A stretch of DNA of 64,000 bases from Liriodendron chinense. Taxonomy: Eukaryota; Streptophyta; Magnoliopsida; Magnoliales; Magnoliaceae. The notes under the pieces were generated by a model. It did no database searches. It was given only the letters and a program-made list of their open reading frames with translations, and had not been told where the DNA came from. Each line of letters begins with the position of its first letter. The first letter of the stretch is position 1. The DNA is taken from the NCBI GenBank assembly GCA_003013855.2, contig PVNU02002350.1:1-64000 (forward strand), written 5' to 3'. Below, in pieces: positions 8,225 through 18,445 of this stretch. A program made the position numbers and the translations under genes.

Positions 8225-10964
8225 TCATAAACTCATGCCTCTAATGTCTTCAATCAATCTCTCCAAATCCATGTAAGATGACCCACCATGACTAACACAT
8301 TTTCTCCCTAAATCTGCCATCTTAGCCGCTGATTTCCTCAGCTCTACATTTTCATGCATCAGCTCTCTCACCATCATCTCAACCGTCCGTCTGTCACACC
8401 TATCCTTCATGTCCAAACCAACCGTCCATACGTGGCCGACGAACCGGCTGTTTATCTGCTGGTCCGCAAAGAAGGGCCAGCATATCATCGGTACACCTGC
8501 AAACACGCTCTCCAGTGTCGAGTTCCACCCGCTGTGAGTCAGAAACCCGCCAACTGCCGGGTGGGCCAGAACCTCCTGCTGTGGGGCCCACTCAACAAGG
8601 CATCCCCTCTGATTGGTCGCTTCCAGTAACTCGCCTGGGATATGGCCCACGTCCCCTTTCCCGTTGACGAGGTCCGGCCGTATGGCCCACAGGAACCGGG
8701 TCTGGCTGTTGACCAGTCCGTGCCAGAACTCGAGCAACTGGGACCGAGTCACGACTGCGAAGCTGCCGAAGCTAACATAAAGGACCGAGTCGGGCGGTTG
8801 TGAGTCGAGCCATGTCATGCAGGTTCGGTCTTCTTTCCAAAGGCTAGAGGATGAGGAGGAATTGTTGTGGGTTGACTCAGTAGAATCGGTGAGTCGGGTT
8901 TTGAGAAGGGCGTGGAGGGGCCCGATTGCATAGGTGGTAGGGAAATTGGCTCGGATTTGGGAGAGGGTGGGGCCCTCCAGGTCTTCGAAGGTGTTGAAGA
9001 TGAGGGCAGAGGCGCGAGCCGAGCTGAGTGTTTCGGAGTGGACAGTTTGGAGAACTGGTTCGCTGAGTCGCTTGACTCGGCAGAAACTCGGTAGATCGCG
9101 GCGGCGGAGAATGCTTTCCATTCCTGGCACGCACGTGATTGGGTGGTCCATGTCAGCGTCGTCTGAGGAGAGAGATTTTTGTTAAATAACTAAGATAACC
9201 TTGTTTTCTAAAATGACTAAATTAACCTAGCACCGTCAACGGTTCATATTCGGGTCGGGTCCTACAGTACTCGTACGGGGGCTAGCCGGGTTAAGCTTCT
9301 TGCCGGTCCAGGTCTAGTTCTGTCACCTGCATCGGATCTGATCGAGTATAACTAGAGCTGGGCACAAACCAAGCCAGCTCGAAAGCTCAGCTCAAATTGG
9401 TTTGAAAAAGCCGGGCTTGGATTGGTTCAAATGGAAGCTCAAACCAAACCAAGCCTCTAAGACAAGCTTGTTTGAAAAACAATCCAAGCTCAAACTAAGG
9501 CAGTACCAGCTCGGCTCGGTTTGCAGCTCAATTTAATTAAACTCGTTTGATTTAGCTAATTCGACTGGCAGATTGTAAGCACACTGTTTCCTATGGTGTG
9601 ATCCACTTGAGCTTTGGATAATGAATCCATTTTAGGATCGTGTAAATATGGATAATGCATATCCATGATGACATGAATAATACATATTACATATACAAGA
9701 ATGCATACTCGGTGTACTTTTGTTTGGAAAATGCTCTTATATGTTTATTTTGAAGTTGCACTCCTTTGGGAGGATGTTAAACATCATATAGTAGGATACA
9801 TTTGTATTTTTTTTTAACTTTTTAAATTCTTTTCTAATTAAATAAAAAAGCAAAAAAAGAACTGCCAGTTATTTGAACTCGGCCGGCCCGGCTCAATTTG
9901 AAATTTTAAACCAAACCAATCCCAATTCGAACTAAATTTTTTCAGAGCAAACCATACTTAGGCTGCATGAGTCAGCCCGAAATCCAAACCAAGCCGATCC
10001 ACAAACTAAGGTGGCACAAAAATAAGCCAAACCAAACTAGGGCTAACTCAGCTCGGCCGGATCATTGCCCACCCCTAAGTATAAGACTTGTCGGATACCA
10101 ATGGCAATGAGCCTTCGGACCTGCTTTTTCCCAGCCGGATCCACCCAGGTGGGTGGGATACCTGACCGTGGAGCCCACCTTGATGTACGTGTCTTATATC
10201 TACGCCGTCTATCCGTTTTGAAAACTCATTTTACGGCAATTGGATCACTTTAGGCCCCACATAGCTTTCAAGCACAGGAATCCCATCCCTAGCTCGCCCT
10301 TGAATTAGCTTGGCATACAAAAATAAGACCAGAAATGAACTGCATGGGTATACAGTCATGTGCCCCATCTATCCACCATCCAAACCATCCAACAAATGAT
10401 CACAGCCGTTCATTGTACGTGGCCCACTTTAGTTTACAGGAAAGAAATAAACGTACCTTTGAATGGGAGCTCGCCTGCTTGAATCAGTTTGGGTATACAA
10501 AAATAACACCAGAAGCTACAAGCACTGAGTGTGCGAAACATGATGATCGGAATCGCAAGTTCATCAGCGACGTCGATCGTAAATGTCATGAACCCATCAC
10601 CAATAATACAAGTGACCGGATCGTCTGATCGACGGTAGGATATCAACATCTCTCTAAACAACGGCTTTGTGTTGGCCTTAAGCGAGTTGAACAAGTCCAT
10701 CAAGTGGTCAGCGGACCGTGGGTGGTCTGGTGGGAGCCCATCAGATATGGTTGCGAATCGGAACCCAGGCCAGTGGGCCACATCAGCCCTGATGTTAGTG
10801 CTTTGGAGTAGACGGTCGTGATTGTGATGAGAGTTGAGGAAGGTGACGTGAAATTCAGCTAGAGAGAGGAGATGTGCTAACTTGAGCATGGAGTTTACGG
10901 GGCCTTGGGCAGGGAGGGGGAATATCAGTACGTGAGGGACTTTCTTTCGGTGTGGTTGCTCCAT
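8225..10964 (-). CDS. Family 1 UDP-glycosyltransferase (UGT709/UGT85-like), catalytic His replaced by Pro
   Basis: Two exons: 10964-10457 and 9162-8225. The phase-1 intron of 1294 bp has donor GTACG and acceptor CTCCTCAG. The product is 481 residues, normal for the family. The PSPG sugar-donor box is complete at about residues 361-404 (WAPQQEVLAH ... HSGWNSTLES ... FADQ). Other family hallmarks are DLPSFCR, FNTFEDLEGP, YAIGPLHALL and MTWLDSQPPDSVLYVSFGS. Members glucosylate small metabolites in the cytosol. The nearest family I recall is the 7-deoxyloganetic acid glucosyltransferase-like group; the substrate cannot be read from sequence. The N-terminal motif is PAQGPVNSM, where the family has QGH: residue 22, the catalytic base, is Pro (CCC for CAC). 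Asp123 in IIGDGF, the usual partner, is kept. No stops or frameshifts are present. It may be inactive, differently active or a recent pseudogene. Confidence 0.9.
9353..10077. mobile_element. hAT-type MITE inside the UGT intron
   Basis: About 725 bp with short terminal inverted repeats TAGAGCTGGGCA and, at the other end, TGCCCACCCCTA. It is flanked by AGTATAAC (9345-9352) and AGTATAAG (10078-10085), an 8-bp target duplication with one mismatch, the size typical of hAT elements. The interior is rich in AACCAAGCC-like motifs. No transposase was seen, so it is non-autonomous. It accounts for over half of the intron. Confidence 0.8.
10130..10270. mobile_element. Foldback-family end fragment in the UGT intron
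   Basis: It carries GTGGAGCCCACCTTGATG, TCTACGCCGTCTATCCG and TTTTGAAAACTCATTTTA, which is the left arm of the foldback family. The rest of the element is missing. Confidence 0.6.
10292..10333 (-). repeat. Duplicated fragment of UGT exon 1 in the intron
   Basis: The segment containing AGCTCGCC, TTGGCATACAAAAATA and GACCAGAA matches exon 1 at 10469-10513, which has AGCTCGCC, TTGGGTATACAAAAATA and CACCAGAA. About 40 bp are shared with a few changes, at a spacing of about 177 bp. It is a diverged internal duplication of the exon 1 end. Confidence 0.6.
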
Positions 10965-11470
10965 GGCTTCCTCTCTTCTTTCTTTCTAATTTCTTTTGTT
11001 GCAAAGATTGAGTCTGGTGGGTTTGTTTGTGATTTATCCCCATTATTTTAAGAGGTAGCATTGTAAGATACCTTCACAACTAGTGGCCATAGCAATTGGG
11101 CATGTCTTTTTTTTTTTTTTTTTTAAATTAAAATATGAGAGGACACCACTTGAAGTTCGTGAAAGCCATACTCTGTACAACCATTGGGAAGCGGCCAACA
11201 AAAAGACAAAGCCACACATTTCTAGTGCACACAAACCCATATAATATAGAAATATAATGAGCCCACAAAGAAGATAACACTCAATTGCCACTACTATACA
11301 TATTAATTTAAATTGTAGAAAAGGAGCTGATTTATGCATCAATTAATTAATGGACTTGGCCAAACTGAATCTTAATTAGTACTTAGTTGGAAGACTTTTC
11401 CTTCTGATGTTGTTGCGGGGACAAATTCATCTTCCACACTTTATATCCCTTTTAAACTTCTCCATGAGAT
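10965..11470. other. Upstream region of the UGT gene
   Basis: No coding signal. It holds a pyrimidine-rich stretch directly before the UGT start (UGT reads leftward), a poly-T run near 11108-11125, and AT-rich DNA. The UGT promoter should lie here, but I see no clear TATA box. Confidence 0.4.
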
Positions 11471-11473
11471 TAA

Positions 11474-12736
11474 TGGCCTGTTGGGCACCATGGATTTGAT
11501 GAGAAGGGATGAGAAATCCATTACTTTTTCTGTTTAGTGAAGCGGATTTGATGGGAAGTGAATTTTATATGAATCCATGACAAATCAAAAGTGTATTTCT
11601 CAACACCTTTTAGATTCCTCCCAAAACGGTGGAATTTGATGAGAAATCCTCCCCATCGCAACGTGGGACCCAATGACAGTGGCGTCCATAGTGCAATGTG
11701 TGTGTCTTACATCTATGCCATCCATCCATTTTGAAAACTCATTTTAGAGCATTTAGCGCATGATCCAAAAAATTAAGTACTGGCAAATCTCAGGTGGACC
11801 ATAGTAACGTAAACAATGGTACTCAACCATTAAAAACTTCTTGTGGGCTAGAAAAGTTTTAGATCAAACTTATATTTGTGTGGTCTCTTCATCTAGGTCT
11901 TTGTGACATTTTCAATAGGTTGGATGGAAAGTAAACATTCCAGTAGCCCCCATGAAATTCTTTAATGATGGGGATTCAATCACTACTACTTCATGTGGTA
12001 TGGTCCACCTAAGATTTGGATCTGCTTCATTTTTTGGGACCATGCCCTAAAATGAGCTTTTAAAATGCATGGACAATGTAGATGTAAGGCACATACATCA
12101 TAGTGGCCCCACAATTGGGGATCCACCCAAACCGTGCCCATGTATATATCCCTGACTGTAGGACCCAACATGACGTATATTTCTCACATCCATGCCATCC
12201 AGCCATTTTGAAAGCTGAGTTTAGGCATGATCAAAAAATGAAGAAGATGCAAATCTCAAGTGGAACACACCACAAGAAATAGTGATAATTAAATACCCAC
12301 CATTAAAAAATCTTAGGGCCACGTGAATGTTTATTCACCGTTCAACTTGTTAATAAGGTCATAAAGACCGGGATGAAGGAACCACACAAATATCATTTTG
12401 AAACAAAACTTTTACGCGTCATAAAGGCCACTCTCTACTTTTTCATGTTTTATGGTCCACTTGAGACGTGGATCTACTTTATTTTTGGATCCTACCATAA
12501 AATGAGATGTGGATGTATGGCATAGATTTAAAAATGGATGAATGGTGGGATCAAATCCAAAGTATAGGTCAATATATGGTGGGATCAAAATTCACACCGT
12601 ACATTCCCTCTTGTCTCCAAGTTCCGGCTGTCAATCATGAAATTTAAAATTGATAAGAATTGGAATTAAGGAGAATTCATATCATGGATTCCATTTCTCA
12701 TCACTTCCTCTTAAATCCATGGTGTCAAACAAGTCC
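11474..12736. mobile_element. PIF/Harbinger-like element with TAA target duplication
   Basis: The left end GGCCTGTTGGGCACCATGG and the inverted right end GGACTTGTTTGACACCATGG continue matching for about 45 bp (GATTT, then GATGAGAAAT). TAA flanks both sides (11471-11473 and 12737-12739), the expected 3-bp Harbinger duplication. The interior is filled by two foldback copies (about 11664-12130 and 12143-12590). No transposase gene was seen. Confidence 0.75.
11664..12590. mobile_element. Two foldback-family copies nested in the Harbinger-like element
   Basis: The first copy starts at GGGACCCAATGACAGTGG and ends in CATACATCATAGTGGCCCC near 12110. The second starts at GTAGGACCCAACATGACG (about 12160) and runs to GATGAATGGTGGGATC near 12555. 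Both show the inverted pair CCATCCATTTTGAAA ... ATGGATGAATGG or its equivalent. Confidence 0.7.
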
Positions 12737-12772
12737 TAAGGTTTTTCATATACATAAGTGGGGGAACTAAAA

Positions 12773-12775
<3 letters not shown>

Positions 12776-12823
<48 letters not shown>

Positions 12824-12854
12824 TACCCAATCCATATATATATTAAATACCCAA

Positions 12855-12899
<45 letters not shown>
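12776..12899. repeat. (TA)n microsatellites
   Basis: TA runs at 12776-12819 and 12857-12899, joined by a partly duplicated linker reading TTAAATACCCAAT. Confidence 0.95.
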
Positions 12900-12903
<4 letters not shown>

Positions 12904-13494
12904 CTCTTAAGTCTCTGTAGTGTGGAATGGAATTCCATTTCTATCTGAATTACGATACATATATATGAACCACGGCTCAAGCGCACCACCACCTCAAACT
13001 TATTTGTATTGATCACAGTTATAGTGAGGCCCACCAGTATACTCAATTTAAATAATCCAGCGGTCGAATAAAAACCGATGATTATTTGTGGCCTATCTAA
13101 TAGAAATCTTATATTCTTCCATTTGGATCATATTGATCTATTAAAGAAAATAAAACGATTTTTTTGAAAACTTTTATACAATATATTCATTTTGAAAGTT
13201 CTTAATAGGATCTCATTATATTTTTAAAAAATACTATTAGATAATATGAAGCAACACTTCTTAAATCGAGCATATGAAAACCATTGATATTGGATCATAG
13301 TAGTCATCACAAAATTTATTTATTTTTTAAATAAGAAGATTCATAGTCATGAATATTAGCAAGTTTAACGACCTAGATTAAAGACACTACAAGAAAACGG
13401 TTTTTTACCGACGAAAGTATTACCGACAAAATTATTTTCGTTAGTAAAAAGCATTTTTCCCGACGAAATAAAGAAATCGTTGGTAAAAATCATT

Positions 13495-13870
13495 TACCTA
13501 CACCTATTCCTAAATCCATTCACCTAACCTAAACCTAGACCCAAACTCGCAAACCTAACCCTAAATCCGATCCCAAACCCAAAAATCTCAACCTATGCCT
13601 AAACCTAATCCTAAACTCAAATCACCTAAACTAAACCTAAATCTATTCCTAAATCCATTCACCTAACCTAAACCTAGTCCGAAACTCGCAAACCTAACCC
13701 TAAACCCGATCCTGAACTCGAAAATCTTAACCTATGCCTAAACCTAATCCTAAACTCAAATCACCTAAACTAAACTTACACCGATTCCTAAATCTATTCA
13801 CCTAACCTAAACCTAGACCCAAACTTGCAAACTTAACCCTAAACCTATACCTATTCCTAAATCCATTCAC
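13495..13870. repeat. 139-bp tandem repeat with telomere-like CCTAA motifs
   Basis: ATTCCTAAATC recurs at 13506, 13645 and 13784 (139-base spacing), then early at 13854. Units are rich in CCTAAACC, CCTAACCC and CCTATTCC. It lies inside the CACTA element, so it is not an interstitial telomere. Confidence 0.85.
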
Positions 13871-13878
13871 CTAGACAG

Positions 13879-15473
13879 CATCGACGTCGCACGGTGCATC
13901 ACAGGCATCTGATCCTTCGGTTCAGCATACACCGGGCACTGCATGTAAGTCTAGCCATTTATTTAGTTATTTCTGTTTATATTGTTACTTACATATATCT
14001 TTTCGCGACGGCATCTTCTACCAGCCGACGAGGACGTGGACCCACACGTGGGTTGGTTTTAGAGTGACTTACGCGTGAGGATAGGGTGGCGGTAGAGTTC
14101 CCACAGGACTGCCTTAGACCTGTTGGGGACAGTGCCAGACTATTTACGTCTGAGGTCGGTGTCCTATGCCGATCTCTGATCCCCGCCACCACCCCCCGTT
14201 GGACTGACTTGACAGATGATGTGCGACAGCTCATCCGTCAGCGCCTTTAGGTAAATTTTAGTAAATTGAAATTTTCTTTTATGAAAGTTCATTTACGGTT
14301 AAGTCTTATTCTTAATAAGTTTATTGCCTTAATTTATTATTTACGAAACTGCAGGATAAATTTGTCTTCGATTTGAATGTTCCTTACATTTCTTATGCCA
14401 TCGACGACATGATCAGAGAGCGGTTCAACGAGTACCGCGGAGAGTTACACCAGCGGTACAAGCGGTGCAGGACACATGATGAGGCCGTACTATCCGCACC
14501 ATCGCACGTTACTACAAACGACTGGCGGATACTCTGCAAGAGATTTTCGTCGGAGGCTTTTCAGGTAATATTTATAAATTTATGATATCTTAAGGTAACA
14601 ATTAAATTCGCAATTAAATTCTCAATTAATAGCAATGTATTTTGTATAATGTGTTCAGAAGAGGAGTAGAATAAATTCTGCGAACAGAGAAAAGTTATAA
14701 GTGAACCACATAGCTGGTTCAAAGTCATTTGTACGACATCGTTACGACATGGTAAGAAATTATTAATGATTATTAAGTTAATATATTATTTTGATTGGCA
14801 TTTATTATAAGTCTTCTTTCCTTTCGATTGCGCAGCGAGATTCCGTCACCGGCAAGGAGCCTAGACCAGTAGACCTCTACAGAGGGACTCACTATCAGCA
14901 GGCGACGGGATCTTGGGTTCATCATAGAGCCAGTGAGCATTGGGTAAAAATCTTTACTTTGTAAAATTTAATTGCGCATTGATTGATAATAATGTCATTC
15001 ATGTCATTTTTTATGAAATTTCATATGTTTTCATTACAAGCGGCGATGGACACGATACGCAGTCAGCCCACTCCCGATGGTAGTCAGCAAAGTGAGCCAG
15101 AAATCCTGAGCGAGGTGCTTGGCACCCGTTCTGGATATGTGCGTGGGCTTGGCCATGGTGCCAAGCTCATGGCACCCACTAGAGGTAGTTCCAGCCGATC
15201 CGTAGCTGGTGAGAGCGCTCTACGCCGAGCTGATATCGCAGAGAGAGGGGTTCAGCAACTACGGTCGTCGTCGATGAGATTAGAGAGCAGTTGGAGAGGC
15301 AGAGAGAGGAGGAGCAGAGGCGTAGGGAGGAGGAGGAGAGGCGACGGGAGGAACAGGAGAGGAGGATCGAGGAGTTGCGGCAGGAGCATGAGCGACGGAT
15401 GCAGGAGATGTTTCAGGCTCTCGCTGCACGTTTTGGCATCGATGCCCCGCCACCTCCGCCTTCATCTTCGTGA
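13879..15473 (+). pseudogene. Transposase_24 (Ptta/En/Spm-type) gene of the CACTA element
   Basis: Reconstructed exons are 13879-13944, 14025-14250, 14355-14563, 14659-14751, 14837-14943 and 15041-15473, each with GT/AG borders. Recognisable blocks are RGRGPTRGLV, VGDSARLFTSEVGVL, the core DDMIRERFNEYRGELHQRY with TTNDWRILCKRFSSEAFQ, HIAGSKSFVRHRYDM, TGKEPRPVDLYRGTHY, and EVLGTRSGYVRGLGHG. It ends in a charged coiled coil (EEEQRRREEEERRREEQE). In-frame TGA, TAG and TAA codons interrupt exons 2 and 4, and a frameshift lies near 15265, before the coiled coil. The domain is known from plant CACTA elements; its exact role in transposition is unclear. Confidence 0.82.
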
Positions 15474-16502
15474 TCTTTTTTTTAATATACGAATGTTAAC
15501 TTATATGTATTTGTGCGTGGATGAATATTGGTTGTTTGTGGATGTGGAATGGATTATTTGTGTATTGATGGTGTAGTTTGTGTTTATTCGTATGTATGTG
15601 GATGTGAATAGGATAAAAATGTATAGGTTTATTTATAGGTGTATATCAGGAATTGTTTACTGAATTTTGAAAACAAATGGAACTGGGAAAGGGAATACTA
15701 TTATCGACGAAATTGTTCGTAGGTAAAAAACATGAAAAAAATTTTACCAACGAAATTTTTTGTTGGTAATAAACTTGTAAAACTTTTACCGACGGATTAT
15801 TTCGTAGGTAAAAATATTTTACCGACAGATTTTTTCGTATATAAAAACTTTTACCGACGAAACTTTTTGTAGGTAAAGACTTTTCCCGACGGATTTTTTC
15901 GTAGGTGAAAACTTTTACCGACGAACATTTTCGTAGGAAAAAACCTTTACCAATGAAAATTTTCGTAGGTAAAAACCTTTACCGACGAAAAATTTCTTAG
16001 GAAAATTTCTTTTACCGACGAATCACATTTTTTTCCGACAAAAAATCATATGTTTTTTCGATGATTTTTTTCGTCAGTAATGGTTTTATTATTGCCTACG
16101 AAACTTTTTTTCGTCTGAAAAAGCCTTTACCGACGGCCTTTTTGCGAGGATGTTAGCCGCGAAAAATTTCGTCGGGAAAAAGTTTTACTAAAAGCCGACG
16201 AATTATTTCGTCAGTAAAAATGAAATTTCTTGTAGTGACATGGGGTGTGGTATGAAGTAATTACACGTTTAGTGTGACTATACATGCCTATCTTCAAGTT
16301 GTTTAACTGTATTTATTATGAGTTTTACATGTCTAATGAAACACATACAAATCAAAATCATACTTACTAATCAAAACAAATATGCACACTAAAAAAGAAA
16401 TAAATTATAAACTAAATAACACATCAATGTATATCTTTACAAAATCGAAACAAAATTGAACTCCCACTAATCAAACACATAATTAAAATTTACAACTTCT
16501 AT

Positions 16503-16623
16503 AGGGTCCGTATTCATACCTCAGTGGAAGACTCACAGGAGTTTCAACATGAGATCATGGATTCAAGCACCAATTGTAGTGAAATCCCACTGCAATGTGA
16601 ATATGTGTGTAAAAAAAAAAAAA
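16503..16623 (+). mobile_element. tRNA-derived SINE, copy 1
   Basis: It has an A-box-like TACCTCAGTGGAAGA and a B-box-like GGATTCAAGCACC, and ends in a run of about 15 A. Flanks AACTTCTATAG (about 16494-16504) and AACTTTTATAG (about 16624-16634) are an 11-bp duplication with one mismatch. It interrupts a copia pol fossil. Related copies are at 46471 and 57243. Confidence 0.75.
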
Positions 16624-16634
16624 AACTTTTATAG

Positions 16635-18060
16635 TATGATAGGAAAGCCTTTAGTGACAATTTCTTTATAGTTATCTAATTGTTTATCTGTAGATTACTA
16701 AGGTACCTATTCAATATTCCAACTACAAAAGTAATATCCAGACGCATACAAACCTAAAGATACATAATGCTCCCGATTGTTGACGCATAATGAATATCTT
16801 TCATCGTATTCTTTTTTAGGTTATTCTTAGGACATTGGAATTAGTCAAACCTATCACCATTTATAATAGGTGCTTAGAAAGGAGCATAACATTGTATACC
16901 GAACCTTTTAAGGTCTTATTGATATAAACCCTCTACGATAGGCTAAGCAGCCTATTTGATCTATCCCGGCATAGCTCAATGCCAATAATAATGAAGGCAT
17001 CACCAAGATCTTTCTTCTCAAAATTTTGATATAGAAATTTTTTAGTTTTGCATAATAATTCAATATTATTATTAACAAATAAAATATTGTCAACATATAA
17101 GACTAATATTATAATTTACTCCCAGTAGCTTTAAAATAAATGCAATCAGCCACAATGTTTTGAATACATCTGAGGAAACAATTTTATGAAACTTTAGATA
17201 CTACTATCATGATGCCTATTTCAATTCATAAATGAAATTCTTAAGCTTGTAGACTAGATGTTCTAAGATTTTAAATTTAAAACTTTATAATTGTAGCATA
17301 TATGTTCTCCTAGAGATCTTCATTAAATAACGTAATTTTAATATCTATTTAATGCAATTTTAAATTCATATGAGTTACAAGAGTTATCATAATCCTAAAT
17401 AAGTTTTTCTTTTATATAGGTAAGAAAGTCCCCTTAAAGTCAATGCCTTCATATTGATTAAAACTCCTGACAGCTAATTTAACTTTATACTTTTCAATAT
17501 TACAATTAAAGTTTCGCTTAGTTTTCAATACTCATTTATAATCAATCAGCTTAATCCGTTCAAGCAATTTAATAAATTCCTAAACTTTCTTATCTTTCAT
17601 AGATTTCAATTCATTCTTTATGGTATCTAACTATCGAGAAGAACTAACAATTTATTTAACTTGTGAAAAGAATGTAAGATCATTTTCACTCTTATGTTAA
17701 ACCTACGCTCCTGTAAATATATGATAAAGTAGTCTAGAATTGCAGATATTTTCTTTTTGATATTTTCTTAATAACTCATCGTTCTGAATTAGGTTTTATT
17801 TCCTCATTGGTGTGTTGTATTTAAGACTTTACTTAGCCATCCGCAGTTATTTCAGGCTTTACTATCAAATGGATGATTACACTACTGAGAATGACTAAGG
17901 TGGGAATAATAATCTATTCTTCCTCAAATACAATATTCCTTAAGATTATGCTCCCATTATTTTTAGTATTTGCAATAAACCTAACATTTGTAGTCTTCAT
18001 AATTCTTGTGGAGAAGGATGAACAATAGAATATGATTTATTTTTTTATTTATATCTTTTT
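16635..18060 (-). pseudogene. Ty1/copia pol fossil (RT and RNase H region)
   Basis: Read on the minus strand and allowing for stops and frameshifts, it shows copia blocks in order. They are ELKSMKDKKV (about 17600), VFKTKRNFNCNIEKYKVKL and YEGIDFKGTF (about 17540-17430), HMNLKLH.IDIKITLFNEDL (about 17370-17310), YELK.ASW (about 17245), LYVDNILFVNN with YVDN in place of YVDD (17098-17087), and KDLGDAFIIIGIELCRDRSN (about 17010). No long frame survives. The family would encode a retrotransposon polyprotein; this copy is an old relic without recognised LTRs. Confidence 0.78.
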
Positions 18061-18099
18061 GAATATCGAACAAAGAAGTAATTGATCATCTTAGAGTCA

Positions 18100-18215
18100 A
18101 GCTTTAGATCTACTTCATTTTTGGGCTCATGCTCTAAAATGAGCTGGAAAATGGATGGATGGGGTGGATAAAACACATACATCATGGTGCACCCCACAAA
18201 GCTTGATCACCGGGT
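18100..18215. mobile_element. Foldback-family right-end fragment
   Basis: It contains CATTTTTGGGCTCATGC, AAATGGATGGATGGGGTGG and ACACATACATCATGG, the right arm of the family. Confidence 0.65.
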
Positions 18216-18328
18216 CACCAAGCAATCCACATCCTGAATGAATGGTTGGGAACTGTAGCATTTGTGCCATCTAACAAGGAATCTATCATTGAACTGGAAC
18301 TGTCATATAGGGTTGATTCCTGCAATAG

Positions 18329-18445
18329 TAGGGTTGTTAACAGGTCGGGCCTAAGGTTAGCTCCAGCTCAGATTTTAAACCGTTCCAGCTAGGCTTATTC
18401 AAATTTAAATTTTGTCTAGCCGAGCCCGGGCCATTGACAACCCTA
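18329..18445. mobile_element. Small hAT-type MITE (TAGGG-TGTCAA family)
   Basis: TAGGGTTGTTAACAGG at the left and CCATTGACAACCCTA at the right form terminal inverted repeats. Length (117 bp) and content match the copies at 21342 and 56221. No target duplication is recognisable. Confidence 0.65.

Larger units (their letters stand above)
13385..16237. mobile_element. CACTA (En/Spm) transposon
   Basis: It begins CACTACAAGAAA and ends TTTCTTGTAGTG, a perfect 12-bp terminal inverted repeat of the CACTA type. Both ends carry many subterminal copies of TTACCGACGAAA-like motifs (about 13400-13490 and 15700-16220). The flanking triplets are AGA and ACA, an imperfect 3-bp duplication. Inside are a telomere-like minisatellite and a decayed Transposase_24 gene. 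No second transposase (TNPD type) was found, so it looks non-autonomous. Confidence 0.92.

Noticed and set aside
13495..13870. Interstitial telomere
   Set aside because: The CCTAA-like text has a 139-bp period, is irregular, and lies within CACTA borders.
15280..15576. Arg-rich frame in the CACTA gene continuing past 15290
   Set aside because: The family pattern (Glu/Arg coiled coil ending before TGA at 15473) is in the other frame; the Arg-rich reading is the frameshifted alternative.
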